A DNA stretch of 64,000 nucleotides from the NCBI GenBank assembly GCA_963819735.1, contig CAWFXC010000001.1, positions 2,356,001 through 2,420,000 of the forward strand, given 5' to 3'. This document shows, piece after piece, positions 28,305 through 36,817 of the stretch. Source of the stretch: CAWFXC01 sp963819735 (GTDB lineage Bacteria; Actinomycetota; Acidimicrobiia; IMCC26256; DASPTH01). Below the pieces are notes generated by a model. The model ran no database searches. It saw nothing but the letters and a program-made list of their open reading frames with translations, and was not told where the DNA came from. Numbering within the stretch: position 1 is the stretch's first letter; every line of letters begins with the position of its first letter. The translations under genes were made by a program, and so were the position numbers.

Positions 28305-29362
28305 CGTACAAGGTCGTCCACTGGGGTACCGGGAACACCGGCCGGCTCGCGCTGCGCGGTGTCCTGCAGCACCCCGACCTCGAGCTCGTTGGTCTCTACG
28401 TGCACAATCCCGAGAAGGTCGGGCGCGACGCGGGGGAGTTGATCGGACTCGACCAGGCAGGTGTCGTCGCCACCAGCGACGTCGACGCGCTCCTCGAGCT
28501 CGACGCCGACTGCCTCTGCTACCTGGGTGATGGCATCGGTCCGCGGGCCCCCGAGGCGATCGCCGAGATGAGCCGGTTCCTCCGCGCCGGGCGCAACGTC
28601 GTGAGCACCTCGCTCAATCAACTCGTCTATCCCAAGACCGCCGCGCCCGAGCTACGCGACCCGCTCGACGCCGCGTGTCGCGACGGCAAGACGTCGTTCT
28701 TCAACAACGGTGCCGATCCCGGTTTCGGGAGCGACCTCATCCCCCTCACCCTGCTCTCGTTGATGGACGAGATCGAATCGGTTCGCGTCCAGGAGATCGT
28801 CAACTACGACCACTACGACCAGGCCTGGGTGATGCGCGACCTCTTCGGCTTCGGTCAGCCCCTCGACTACGCGTCGCCGCTGTTCACGAGCGGCGCGCTC
28901 ACGGAGTACTGGGGCGGCGTCGTGACGATGGTCGCCGACGCCCTCGGGGTGCAGCTCGACGAGATCCGCGAGCAGCACGAGTTCGCCGCTCTCGACATGG
29001 ATGTCGACGTGGGGGTGGGGCGCATCGACGCCGGAACGGTCGCCGCCATTCGCTTCGAGGTGGAGGGGATCGTCAACGGTCGGGCCGCCATCGTCGTCGA
29101 ACACGACACCCGGATCCACGCATCGGCCGCGCCCGACTGGCCGCAGTGCGGCGGCGGTGACAACTGCTACCGGGTCCTGCTCGAGGGCCGGCCCAAGCTC
29201 ACGTGCGAGCTCGACATGGAAGACGAGCACGGGGGCGACGGCGGCCTCATCGCCTGTTCGATGCGGGTGGTCAACGCCATTCCCGCGGTGTGCGCGGCCC
29301 CTCCCGGCGTGCTCTCCGCCCTCGATCTGCCGATGGTCTTCGGGCGCAACGTCAAGTTCTGA
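28301..29362 (+). CDS. DapB-like NAD(P)-dependent dehydrogenase, copy 1
   Basis: Protein of 353 residues. The N-terminal Rossmann motif VVHWGTGNTGRLALRG resembles dihydrodipicolinate reductase and 2,4-diaminopentanoate dehydrogenase; the C-terminal domain is specific to a family common in actinobacterial catabolic clusters. The motif NNGADPGFGSDLIPLTL near residue 140 is shared with the copy at 32314, which it strongly resembles. It is almost certainly not a lysine-biosynthesis enzyme. It is translationally coupled to the importer, and a hairpin follows. Substrate unknown. Confidence 0.8.
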   Translation: MTYKVVHWGTGNTGRLALRGVLQHPDLELVGLYVHNPEKVGRDAGELIGLDQAGVVATSDVDALLELDADCLCYLGDGIGPRAPEAIAEMSRFLRAGRNVVSTSLNQLVYPKTAAPELRDPLDAACRDGKTSFFNNGADPGFGSDLIPLTLLSLMDEIESVRVQEIVNYDHYDQAWVMRDLFGFGQPLDYASPLFTSGALTEYWGGVVTMVADALGVQLDEIREQHEFAALDMDVDVGVGRIDAGTVAAIRFEVEGIVNGRAAIVVEHDTRIHASAAPDWPQCGGGDNCYRVLLEGRPKLTCELDMEDEHGGDGGLIACSMRVVNAIPAVCAAPPGVLSALDLPMVFGRNVKF

Positions 29363-29363
29363 A

Positions 29364-29395
29364 CCGGGCCGGCGCCGCGTGCCCGGCCGGCCCGG
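29364..29395 (+). terminator. GC hairpin after the importer/DapB-like operon
   Basis: CCGGGCCGGC pairs exactly with GCCGGCCCGG around a 12-nt loop, 1 nt after the stop of the DapB-like gene. There is no T-run. It probably marks the 3' end of the 23-29 kb operon, just before the next operator. Confidence 0.6.
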
Positions 29396-29404
29396 GGATT
29401 CGTC

Positions 29405-29418
29405 ATCAACTACTTGAT
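29405..29418. promoter_or_regulatory. KstR2-like operator, site 5 (VOC/hydratase-aldolase operon)
   Basis: ATCAACTACTTGAT matches the motif with one core mismatch (CAAC for CAAG). The right half forms TTGATC (29414-29419), followed after 17 bp by AACGAT (29437-29442), the same geometry as the sites at 9074, 23031 and 44949. Confidence 0.6.
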
Positions 29419-29491
29419 CTCCACGACTTGAGATGTAACGATCGCCCCGCCGGCACCCGCCGGCCGGACGACGTCAGTGAGGAAACACCGA

Positions 29492-30388
29492 ATGGGGAAA
29501 GTCCACGAACTCGGCTACGTAGGTATCGCCGCCGGCGACCTCGACGAGTGGCGCGCCTACGCGACCGGGGTGCTCGGGCACGAGGTCGCGCACGACAGCG
29601 ACGAGCAGTCGCTGTTCCTGAAGATGGACGGGCACCACCACCGCCTCGCCGTACATCCCGGCGACTCCGAGGACGTCGCCTACGTCGGTTGGGAAGTAGG
29701 CACCGCCGAGAACATGCAGGCGCTCGCGGGCCAGCTCGAGGCCGCCGGCGTCGCGGTCACCGCGGCGACGCCCACCGAGGCCGGCGACCGCCGGGTGGTC
29801 GACTTCGTGCACTTCGTCGACCCGCACAGCGGCGTCCGCATGGAGTTGCACTACGGGCCGGAAGTCGCGTTCATGCCGCCCTACTACCCGCAACGACCGA
29901 TCACCGGCTTCAAGACCGCCAACCAGGGGCTGGGCCACTTCGTCACCTTCGTGCCCGACCCGGTTGCCGCGGCCGAGTTCTACGAGCGCGTGCTCGGCTT
30001 CTCGGTCTCCGACTGGATCATCCTGCCCGGGATCGGCCGCATCGGCGCGTTCATGCACTGCAACTCGCGGCACCACTCCCTCGCGTTCTTCGGGAACCCG
30101 GAGCCGCGCAAGAAGGTGCACCACGTGATGATGGAGTACACGTCGATCGACGACGTCGGTACCGGCTACGACATCTGTCTGGAACGCGAGCTGGTGACCG
30201 CCACGCTGGGCCGCCACCTCAACGACCACATGCTCTCCTTCTACTTCAAGAACCCCGGCGACTGGCACTTCGAGCTGGGCTGGGGTGCACGCGAGATCGA
30301 CCCCGCCGCCTGGCAGGTCGAGTACTACAACGGCTTCCAGCCGGGCGGCGGCGAATGGGGCCACGACGGACTTCTCAATGTCATGTGA
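29492..30388 (+). CDS. VOC-superfamily type I extradiol dioxygenase
   Basis: Protein of 298 residues with two VOC modules. The iron-ligand set is complete: His149 in GLGHFVTF, His210/211 in KVHHVMM and Glu261 in WHFELGWG, almost at the residue numbers of BphC-type enzymes (146, 210, 260). The catalytic-His motif is RHHSLAFF. It should cleave a catecholic ring. ATG 29492 is preceded by GAGGAA. The next gene is a hydratase-aldolase, so the pair resembles the dihydroxynaphthalene-type ring-opening and side-chain removal steps of naphthalene catabolism. A damaged relative is at 15978. Confidence 0.87.
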   Translation: MGKVHELGYVGIAAGDLDEWRAYATGVLGHEVAHDSDEQSLFLKMDGHHHRLAVHPGDSEDVAYVGWEVGTAENMQALAGQLEAAGVAVTAATPTEAGDRRVVDFVHFVDPHSGVRMELHYGPEVAFMPPYYPQRPITGFKTANQGLGHFVTFVPDPVAAAEFYERVLGFSVSDWIILPGIGRIGAFMHCNSRHHSLAFFGNPEPRKKVHHVMMEYTSIDDVGTGYDICLERELVTATLGRHLNDHMLSFYFKNPGDWHFELGWGAREIDPAAWQVEYYNGFQPGGGEWGHDGLLNVM

Positions 30389-30448
30389 CTTCGTAGATGC
30401 GCCGGTCACGGCCCGCTCCGGGCCGGGCGCGGATCGAAAGGACCTCAA

Positions 30449-31405
30449 GTGCTGACTGCTGCAGATGTCACCGGCCTTCTCGCGCTCCCTCCGAGCGCGC
30501 TGAAGCCCGACGGTGAGCACTGGGACGAAACGAGCACCGTCGACCTCGGCGAAGCGACGCGCCTCGCCGATCAGATGATCAAGGACGGCGCGAGCGCGAT
30601 CGGGCTGTGCGGAACGACGGGGGAGTGCGCCACGCTGCTCTGGGACGAGAAGCTCGAGCTGTACGCGGCCGTGATCGACACGGTTGCGGGTCGGGTCCCC
30701 GTCTGGTGCGGTACCACCGCGCTCGGCACGCGCGAGGTCGTGCGCCAGATGCGCGCGGCGAAGGACCTCGGCGCGGCGGCGGCGTTCGTCGGGTTGCCGT
30801 TGTGGCAGACCCCGACGATGGAGAACGCGATCGGGTTCTTCGCCGATCTCGCCGAAGCCGTGCCCGACATGCCGATCATGGTCTACGCCAACCGCTTCTT
30901 CTTCAAGTTCGACTTTCCCGTCGAGTTCTGGCAGGGGATCGTGGCCAAGGCCCCGACGGTGATCGCGACCAAGGTCGGGTTCCCCCTCACCCAGGAGCAT
31001 CTCGACGCCGCCCGCCACCAGGTCAACTTCATGACCGGCGAAGGCACGATCGGCATCCACTACCGGCTCGCGCCGGAGACCGTCACCGCCGCGTGGGCCA
31101 CCTCGGCGGCGATGGGCCCCGAACCGTGGGTCGCGTTCCTCGACGCCGCCGGCCGCGGCGACACCGCGGAAGCGGAGCGCGTCCTGGCCGACATCGAGGG
31201 GGTTCCGCTGCCGATCCCCGACTTCGGCGACTTCGACAAATACAACATCCAACTGGAGAAGGCGCGCATCAACGCCGCGGGCTACACGCGCTGCGGCCCG
31301 CCCCGCGCCCCCTACCGCGACCTGCCTCCCGCGTGGAGCGAGGTGGCACTGAACAACGGCAAGGCCTGGGCCGCGATGCGGGCCAAGTACGTGAACGCCG
31401 GTTAG
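30449..31405 (+). CDS. DapA-superfamily hydratase-aldolase, NahE/PhdJ-like
   Basis: Protein of 318 residues, a TIM-barrel pyruvate aldolase. The Schiff-base lysine is Lys175 in TVIATKVGFPL and the catalytic tyrosine Tyr146 in MVYANRF. The segments GTTGECATLLWDEK and AGRVPVWCGTT are typical of trans-o-hydroxybenzylidenepyruvate hydratase-aldolases, which split the product of an extradiol dioxygenase into an aldehyde and pyruvate. GTG 30449 follows AAAGGA. It lies 60 nt after the VOC dioxygenase, with a small hairpin between. The aldehyde product is unknown. Confidence 0.85.
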   Translation: MLTAADVTGLLALPPSALKPDGEHWDETSTVDLGEATRLADQMIKDGASAIGLCGTTGECATLLWDEKLELYAAVIDTVAGRVPVWCGTTALGTREVVRQMRAAKDLGAAAAFVGLPLWQTPTMENAIGFFADLAEAVPDMPIMVYANRFFFKFDFPVEFWQGIVAKAPTVIATKVGFPLTQEHLDAARHQVNFMTGEGTIGIHYRLAPETVTAAWATSAAMGPEPWVAFLDAAGRGDTAEAERVLADIEGVPLPIPDFGDFDKYNIQLEKARINAAGYTRCGPPRAPYRDLPPAWSEVALNNGKAWAAMRAKYVNAG

Positions 31406-31436
31406 CCGGTCAGAAGCCCCCTGGAGAGGATGAAAC

Positions 31437-31856
31437 ATGGCCGAGGAATCGCACGAGAAGATCGTCGCCGATTTTGCCAAGGACATCGACCGCGAGGATC
31501 TGAGCACCCTGGTGTTCGACTTGTCGAAGTACCAGGTGTTCTCGCCCGACAGCGCCACCGTGGTCTTCGCCTACATCGCGGGCCAGTTGGGCATGGTGTT
31601 CTGGAACCTCGAACCGGGGCAGGAGAACGACTACCACATGCACCCGACGACCGAGCACCTGCACGTCGTGGTCGAGGGCGAGGTGGAGTACACCCTCGGC
31701 GATGCGCCGCCGATCCGGGTGAGCACCGGGCAGGCCGTCATGGTGCCGGAAAAGGTGGCCCACGGGATCCGCAACGTCGGCACCACCCGCGCGTCGTACT
31801 TCGCGGTCACGAGCCCGGGCGACTACCAGAAGGTTCTCGTCGAGCGACCGTCATGA
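31437..31856 (+). CDS. Small cupin-domain protein
   Basis: Protein of 139 residues with one cupin barrel. Metal ligands are visible as YHMHPTTEHLHVVVEGE (motif 1) and VPEKVAHGIRN (motif 2). Single cupins include isomerases, decarboxylases and ring-modifying enzymes, so the reaction is open. ATG 31437 follows GGAGAGGA, and the stop overlaps the next gene as ATGA. Part of the VOC/hydratase-aldolase operon. Confidence 0.82.
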   Translation: MAEESHEKIVADFAKDIDREDLSTLVFDLSKYQVFSPDSATVVFAYIAGQLGMVFWNLEPGQENDYHMHPTTEHLHVVVEGEVEYTLGDAPPIRVSTGQAVMVPEKVAHGIRNVGTTRASYFAVTSPGDYQKVLVERPS

Positions 31857-32317
31857 GCGGCACACCCACGAGCAGCGCACCAACCAGTAAGGACGACGAA
31901 GTCTTCGATCGGCTGGCCATCCGCGACGTCCTCGCGAAGTACATGCTCGCCATGCGCACGCGCGACGTCGACCTGATGGACGACGTGTTCACTCCCGACG
32001 CGGTCATCGACTACTCCGCGATCGGTGGCACGCGGACGTCGTGGGCCGAGACGAAGCCGTGGTTGCGCTCGATGATCGACGTGGAGCTGTTCATGCTCTA
32101 TGTCGGCGATGTGTACCCGACGTTCGACGCCGGGTCCGACGCCGCCGACGTCGAGACCACCTGGCACGGCGTGTTCGTCGCCGCGGCCGGCGCGCCGCCG
32201 CTCGTCATCTTCGGCACCTACACCGACCGCTTCGTCCGGACTCCCGACGGTTGGCGGATCAGTGAGCGCACCGACCACCCGGCGATCCAGGCGCCGGTCG
32301 GAGCCCCTCCCGCGTGA
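31853..32317 (+). CDS. SnoaL-like (ketosteroid-isomerase fold) protein
   Basis: Protein of 154 residues. The region ~18-140 fits SnoaL_4: IRDVLAKYMLAMRTRDVDLM, then FTPDAVIDYSAIGG, and a C-terminal YTDRFVRTPDGWRISERT. These small proteins act as isomerases, dehydratases or binding proteins for ring compounds. It overlaps the cupin and the following DapB-like gene by 4 nt each, so all three are translationally coupled. The protein encoded at 43892 is a relative. Confidence 0.82.
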   Translation: MSGTPTSSAPTSKDDEVFDRLAIRDVLAKYMLAMRTRDVDLMDDVFTPDAVIDYSAIGGTRTSWAETKPWLRSMIDVELFMLYVGDVYPTFDAGSDAADVETTWHGVFVAAAGAPPLVIFGTYTDRFVRTPDGWRISERTDHPAIQAPVGAPPA

Positions 32318-33372
32318 CCTACCGGGTCGTCCACTGGGGAACGGGCAACGCCGGCGGGTTGGCCCTCCGGGGGATCATCGCCCGTCCCGACCTCGAGCTC
32401 GTCGGGCTGCTGACCCACAGCCCCGACAAGGTCGGCCGCGACGCGGGCGCGCTGTGCGGAGTCGACCCGACCGGCGTCATCGCGACCGACGACGTCGACG
32501 CGGTGCTCGCGCTCGACGCCGACTGTCTCTGCTACATGGGCGACGGGCTCAAATACCCGCAGGAGTCGGTCGACGCGATGTGCCGCTTCCTCGGCGCGGG
32601 CCGGAACGTGGTCACCACGTCGGTGCTGGCGTTGGTGAATCCCGCGACCGCACCACCCGCGTTGCTGGCACCGATCGAAGCGGCCTGCCGCGACGGGAGC
32701 ACCACCTTCTTCTGCAACGGCGCCGATCCCGGGTTCGCCAGCGATCTCGTTCCGATCACGCTGCTCTCGTTGATGGACGACGTGAGTGCGGTCAGGATCC
32801 AGGAGATCATCAACTACGGCTTCTACGACCAGCCGGAGACGATGCGGGTGCTCTTCGGCTTCGGCGAATCACTCGACTACGAAGCACCGCTCTTCACGAG
32901 TGGCGCGCTCACCGAGTACTGGGGTGGTGTCATCACGCTCATCGCCCGCAAGCTCGGCGTTGAGCTCGAGGAGATCCGCGAGACCCACGAGCTGGTGGCG
33001 ATGGACCGCGACGTGGAGATCGCGGTCGGCCTGATTCCCGCCGGCACCACGGCCGCCATCCGCTTCGACGTGCAGGGAATCGTGAACGGTCGGCCGGCGG
33101 TGGTGGTCGAGCACTACACCCGCATCGATCGCGACGCCGCCCCGCAGTGGCCGCGGTGCGCGGGCGGCGAGAACGGGTACCGCATCCTGCTGGAGGGTCG
33201 GCCGCAGCTCGCGTGCGAGCTGACCATGGCCGACGAGCACGGTGGCGACGGCGGGCTGATCGCCAACGGCATGCGCGTCGTCAACGCGATCCCGTTCGTG
33301 TGTGACACCGATCCCGGGGTCCTCGACACGCTCGCCATTCCCGCAGTGGTCAGCCGCAACCTCAGGTTCTGA
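32314..33372 (+). CDS. DapB-like NAD(P)-dependent dehydrogenase, copy 2
   Basis: Protein of 352 residues, strongly similar along its full length to the gene at 28301 (VVHWGTGNAGGLALRG, NGADPGFASDLVPITL, same C-terminal VVNAIPFVC). The two bracket the VOC/hydratase-aldolase/cupin/SnoaL block, which suggests tandem duplication with the insert between. GTG 32314 overlaps the SnoaL stop. Last gene of its operon; the next gene is convergent. Confidence 0.8.
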   Translation: MTYRVVHWGTGNAGGLALRGIIARPDLELVGLLTHSPDKVGRDAGALCGVDPTGVIATDDVDAVLALDADCLCYMGDGLKYPQESVDAMCRFLGAGRNVVTTSVLALVNPATAPPALLAPIEAACRDGSTTFFCNGADPGFASDLVPITLLSLMDDVSAVRIQEIINYGFYDQPETMRVLFGFGESLDYEAPLFTSGALTEYWGGVITLIARKLGVELEEIRETHELVAMDRDVEIAVGLIPAGTTAAIRFDVQGIVNGRPAVVVEHYTRIDRDAAPQWPRCAGGENGYRILLEGRPQLACELTMADEHGGDGGLIANGMRVVNAIPFVCDTDPGVLDTLAIPAVVSRNLRF

Positions 33373-33396
33373 TCCCGGTTCGGCTCTGCGACCCGA

Positions 33397-35118
33397 TCAG
33401 GTCGTGACTTCGATACCGGCGTCGCGTGCGATCGCCTCGCCCGACAGGAACCCGAACACCAGCGCCGGCGCGATCGTCGCGCCCGCGCCCGCGTAGCGCG
33501 TCCCCATCACCGTCGACGAGGAGTTCCCGGCGGCGTAGAGGCCCGGAATGGGCGCGCCCGCATCGTCGAGCACCCGCCCACCGAGATCGGTGACCAGTCC
33601 CGCCTTGGTGCCGAGGTCGCTCGGGGTGATCGGGATCGCGTAGAACGGCGCGGTCTCGATCGGGCCGAGTGTCGGGTTCGGCTTGGCGCGGGGATCGGAG
33701 TAGTAGCGGTCGTTGGCGCTCGCCCCCCGGTGGAAGTCCTCGTCGACGCCGGCGCGGGCGAAGCCGTTGAACCGATCGACGGTGGCCCGCAGCGCGACCG
33801 GATCGAGATCGATCTGTGCCGCGAGGTCGTCGAGCGTCTCCGCCTTGCGCAGCCATCCCTCCCCGGGACGGAGCCCGGGCGGGATCTTCTTGTCGGACAT
33901 CACCATCGCCGGGAGCACGGGCCCGAGGTTGAACCGCGAGCGGTACGTCGCATCCACGATGAACCACGCCGGGATCGACGCGTGATCCTTGGCGTCCTGG
34001 TCGTACATCCGGTTGACGAGGTCGTTGTAGTTCTCACCCTCGTTCAGGAAGCGCTGCGCGTTGCGGTTGACGAAGATCCCGTGGGGGAGGCTCTTCTCGA
34101 TCATCAGCACGTTGGTGTACTTGACCCCCGGCGCGAGCGTCGCCGGCATCCACCACGCCTCCCGCATCAACTCGACATCGAGGTGCGCGCCGACAGCCTC
34201 ACCCGCGAGGATCCCGTCGCCGGTGTTGTCAAAGTTCCCGACCGACCAGCTCGCCTCGATCGGCGCGCGCTGGTACTTCTTGCGCATCTCGTCGTTGCGT
34301 TCGAATCCACCCGCCGCGACCATCACGCCTTTGCGGGCTTCGATGTTCATGGGCGTGCCGTTCTTCGTGATGGTGACCCCCACGACCCGGCCGTCCTCGC
34401 GAATGAACGACGTCACCGGCGAGGAGAGCCAGAGCGGTACGCCGCGCTCGATCAGGGAGAGGCGAAGACGCGCCATGAGCGCCTGGCCCATCGTGAGGAA
34501 CGGGTCGCGGTCGTAGACCTTGCGCCGGTTCCGCCGGAGGGCGTAGCTCGCCATCCCCTTCGCCATCTCGAGCTTCGGCTTCAGGCCCGGCTGGAGCAGC
34601 GTGCGCGCCTGCGGGACCTCCAACAGGAACTTTCCCATGATCATGGCGGGCGGGTACGGCTCGTGCAGGGTGCGGAACTCCTCACCGAGCAGGTTGCCGT
34701 CGAACTTGACCGGATCCAGCGACCGCCCACCGGTGCGGCCCCCCGGGTCCTCCGGCACGTAGTCGGGGTAGAACTCGAGCGAGTCGAAGCGCAGGTGGGT
34801 CCGCTTGGCGAGGTAGTCGATCATCCGGTTGCCCTCCCGCACGAAGGTGCGGATCCGCTCCTCCGGGATCGAGCCTCCGGTGAGGTGGGTCATGTACTTG
34901 ACGCCCTCGTCCTCGGAGTCGTCGAGCCCCTTCTCCTTCATCGAGCGGTTGTTGGGCAGCCACACCGCGCCGGCCGACATCGCAGTGGAGCCGCCCCACG
35001 TCTCGCCCTTCTCGACGATCAGCACCTCGAGTCCGAGGTCGTGGGCGCGCACCGCCGCGGTCTGCCCGGCGCCGCCCGAACCCATCACGAGCACGTCTAC
35101 CGAGTGATCCCAATCCAT
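33397..35118 (-). CDS. KstD-like FAD-dependent 3-oxosteroid dehydrogenase family protein
   Basis: Protein of 573 residues. FAD-binding VLVMGSGGAGQTAAVRAHDL near residue 10, EKGETWGGSTAMSAGAVWLP, and C-terminal GLYAAGNSSSTVMGTRYAGA with GATIAPALVFG. The segment APFYAIPITPSDLGTKAGL carries Tyr493, matching the catalytic Tyr487/Gly491 area of Rhodococcus KstD1, and Tyr120 fits Tyr119. The family introduces double bonds into 3-oxosteroid rings; fumarate-reductase-like homologues with other roles exist, so the substrate is inferred. ATG 35118 follows AAGGAGG. It is 12 nt after a 3-alpha-HSD-like SDR gene. Confidence 0.82.
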   Translation of the reverse strand: MDWDHSVDVLVMGSGGAGQTAAVRAHDLGLEVLIVEKGETWGGSTAMSAGAVWLPNNRSMKEKGLDDSEDEGVKYMTHLTGGSIPEERIRTFVREGNRMIDYLAKRTHLRFDSLEFYPDYVPEDPGGRTGGRSLDPVKFDGNLLGEEFRTLHEPYPPAMIMGKFLLEVPQARTLLQPGLKPKLEMAKGMASYALRRNRRKVYDRDPFLTMGQALMARLRLSLIERGVPLWLSSPVTSFIREDGRVVGVTITKNGTPMNIEARKGVMVAAGGFERNDEMRKKYQRAPIEASWSVGNFDNTGDGILAGEAVGAHLDVELMREAWWMPATLAPGVKYTNVLMIEKSLPHGIFVNRNAQRFLNEGENYNDLVNRMYDQDAKDHASIPAWFIVDATYRSRFNLGPVLPAMVMSDKKIPPGLRPGEGWLRKAETLDDLAAQIDLDPVALRATVDRFNGFARAGVDEDFHRGASANDRYYSDPRAKPNPTLGPIETAPFYAIPITPSDLGTKAGLVTDLGGRVLDDAGAPIPGLYAAGNSSSTVMGTRYAGAGATIAPALVFGFLSGEAIARDAGIEVTT

Positions 35119-35130
35119 CGTGTTCCTCCT

Positions 35131-35886
35131 TCAGAACGTGTCCGGGCGCACCAACGCATCGGTGCCGCCGTCGACGAAGAGCACACTCCCGACCATGAAC
35201 GACGATCCCACGCTCAACATCCAGCACGCGGCGCTGGCGATCTCCGACGGTTCGGCCCAGCGGCCGACCGGCATCGGGATCTCCCGCATCAACGGCCCGA
35301 TCTCGGGATCGTCGAGCGTCACCTGCGTCAGCGGGGTGAGCGTGTTCCCCGGCGCCAACGCGTTCAGGCGAACACCGTCAGCGGCCCAGGGGACCGCGTT
35401 GTGCCGGACCCATCGCGCCAGCGCCAGCTTCACGCTGGCGTACGCGACCCCTCCGGGAACTCCCAGTGCGACGGCGGCCGCTTCGTCGCCGGCGAGGCAC
35501 GCGTCCACGAGCGCGTCGTCGACCGGCGCCACCGTCGCGGCGCACGAGCTCACCGCGACCGCCGATGGCGAGTCGCCGCGGGCGAGCGCGCCGCGCAGGC
35601 CCTCGAGCATCGCGACGCTGCCGAAGTAGCTCACGTTCACCAGGAGCGCGGGCGGTTCGACGACCGCCGGCACCCCGGCGAATCCCGCGTAGCCGTCGAG
35701 AACTCCGTCGCACCGTTCGAGCACTCCCGCGACCGCGGCGGCGCGCCCCTCGGGAGTGCCGAGGTCGGCGATCACTTCAGCGTCGCGGAGATCCACGCCG
35801 ATGATCCCGTGACCGTCGGCCTCCAGCTGCGCGCGCGTGGCCGCGCCGATGCCCGAGGCCGAACCCGTCATCGCTATGCGCGCCAT
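35131..35886 (-). CDS. SDR resembling 3-alpha-hydroxysteroid dehydrogenase/carbonyl reductase
   Basis: Protein of 251 residues. TGSASGIGAATRAQLEADGH, then GVDLRDAEVIADL, catalytic YASVK, GVRLNALAPG and the C-terminal VDGGTDALVRPDTF. These segments, including the unusual RDAEVIADL and the C-terminal tail, recall Comamonas 3-alpha-HSD/carbonyl reductase (from memory). It would interconvert a ring hydroxyl and ketone, giving the 3-oxo substrate for the KstD-like protein encoded 12 nt downstream. A KstR2-like site with a candidate promoter lies 71 bp upstream. Confidence 0.82.
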   Translation of the reverse strand: MARIAMTGSASGIGAATRAQLEADGHGIIGVDLRDAEVIADLGTPEGRAAAVAGVLERCDGVLDGYAGFAGVPAVVEPPALLVNVSYFGSVAMLEGLRGALARGDSPSAVAVSSCAATVAPVDDALVDACLAGDEAAAVALGVPGGVAYASVKLALARWVRHNAVPWAADGVRLNALAPGNTLTPLTQVTLDDPEIGPLMREIPMPVGRWAEPSEIASAACWMLSVGSSFMVGSVLFVDGGTDALVRPDTF

Positions 35887-35956
35887 CGACCCCCCGCCGC
35901 GGCCGGCGACAGGAGCGCCGTCCGGTGAGGCGATCTTTGCGGGTCGCCGCTCCTAA

Positions 35957-35970
35957 GTCAAGGGCTTGAT
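35957..35970. promoter_or_regulatory. KstR2-like operator, site 6 (SDR/KstD operon)
   Basis: GTCAAGGGCTTGAT contains the perfect palindrome TCAAG-GG-CTTGA and differs from the motif only at the first base. On the minus strand it provides TTGACT (35961-35956), followed after 17 bp by AAAGAT (35938-35933), upstream of the SDR gene starting at 35886. It could instead belong to the adjacent MarR regulator. Confidence 0.6.
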
Positions 35971-35995
35971 AACAACCCGCGCGTATGGCTGGTGG

Positions 35996-36502
35996 TCACC
36001 CGGCGTCGTTCGCGGGATCCTCGAGCGGCTCGGGTTCGTCGGGCAGCTCGAGCTGCCCGCGCGCGCCGCGCTCCAGTGCGTCGACGCAGCGTTCGAGCGC
36101 CTTGCGCAGCGCCCGGGTCTCGCGCTCGGAGAGTGAGCTGGTCATCATCGAGTCGATCTGCTCGACCCGGATGCTGGCCTCGTCGTGGACCTTGCGCCCG
36201 AGCGGGGTGACCGTGGCCTCGATCACCCGGGACGACTGCAACGGCTTGCGCTTGATGTAGCCCTGGCGCTCGAGGCCGGCGACGAGCCCGGTCATCGCCT
36301 GCGGGGTGACGAACAGCGCGCGGGCCAACTCGGCCGACGATGCCTTCTCGAGCCGGATCAGCACCTGCAGCGCGCCGTACTGCGACGGCGTGAGGCCGAG
36401 GTCGCGGAGGCGGTCGTAGAGGAGCGACGCCACGCTGCGCTCGGTGCGCTTGAGGATCCACGTGTCGTACCCGATCCGAGGGCGGTATTCGTCCGACTTC
36501 AC
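35996..36502 (-). CDS. MarR-family transcriptional regulator
   Basis: Protein of 168 residues with the winged helix of MarR proteins: LTPSQYGALQVLIRLEKASS, then ELARALFVTPQAMTGLVAGL with the wing ERQGYIKRKPLQSSRVIEAT. The tail (~150-168) is acidic. MarR proteins usually repress neighbouring catabolic genes and release on binding an aromatic or other small ligand. GTG 36502 starts the protein. Palindromes lie on both sides of it, at 35957 and 36689, so it could act on the SDR/KstD operon downstream and the SDR operon divergent from it. Confidence 0.88.
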   Translation of the reverse strand: MKSDEYRPRIGYDTWILKRTERSVASLLYDRLRDLGLTPSQYGALQVLIRLEKASSAELARALFVTPQAMTGLVAGLERQGYIKRKPLQSSRVIEATVTPLGRKVHDEASIRVEQIDSMMTSSLSERETRALRKALERCVDALERGARGQLELPDEPEPLEDPANDAG

Positions 36503-36688
36503 GACAAGCCCCTGTTCTCGATCGCGCCGACGCGGTGGTCCGACCCCCCGGAGGAGAGAATGCTAACGAGCGGGACCGGGCGCGGAAAGGGTCCGACGCA
36601 CCGGTGCTCGCCGCTGCCTCTGCCCCCTGGTTGCCCCCCGACGGCTCCACGGTTTCCGTCCGCGTCTCAGGCCGGTATCAATGAGTTT

Positions 36689-36702
36689 ATCAAAGCCTTG
36701 AT
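36689..36702. promoter_or_regulatory. KstR2-like operator, site 7, in the 315-bp MarR/SDR gap
   Basis: ATCAAAGCCTTGAT fits the motif with one core mismatch. Its right half forms TTGATT (36698-36703), with TTAAGG (36721-36726) after 17 bp. It is the only regulatory feature I see in the gap 36503-36817, which otherwise holds GC-rich sequence with no supported gene. Ownership by KstR2-like or MarR protein is open. Confidence 0.55.
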
Positions 36703-36817
36703 TTGCGGGGGCGGGAAGGTTTAAGGTCGCCCCGCGGACGGTGCGGGAGCGCCGGTCCTGCGAAGCGCGGAACGTGTGAACCGTGTGAACGGTGTGGGTG
36801 GTGAACCGGGGGGAACG

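Noticed and set aside
15978..30388. VOC proteins as HsaC
   Set aside because: Iron ligands fit any type I extradiol dioxygenase; the expected partner HsaD hydrolase is absent, and one VOC gene is beside an aldolase.
28301..33372. Lysine-biosynthesis genes dapA and dapB
   Set aside because: The DapA-like protein has hydratase-aldolase motifs, and the DapB-like proteins are too long and sit among ring-cleavage genes.
33730..35928. A 732-codon open frame antisense to the KstD-like gene
   Set aside because: Arg/His/Val-rich composition with no domain; it mirrors a conserved FAD protein on the other strand. Long antisense frames are expected at this GC content.
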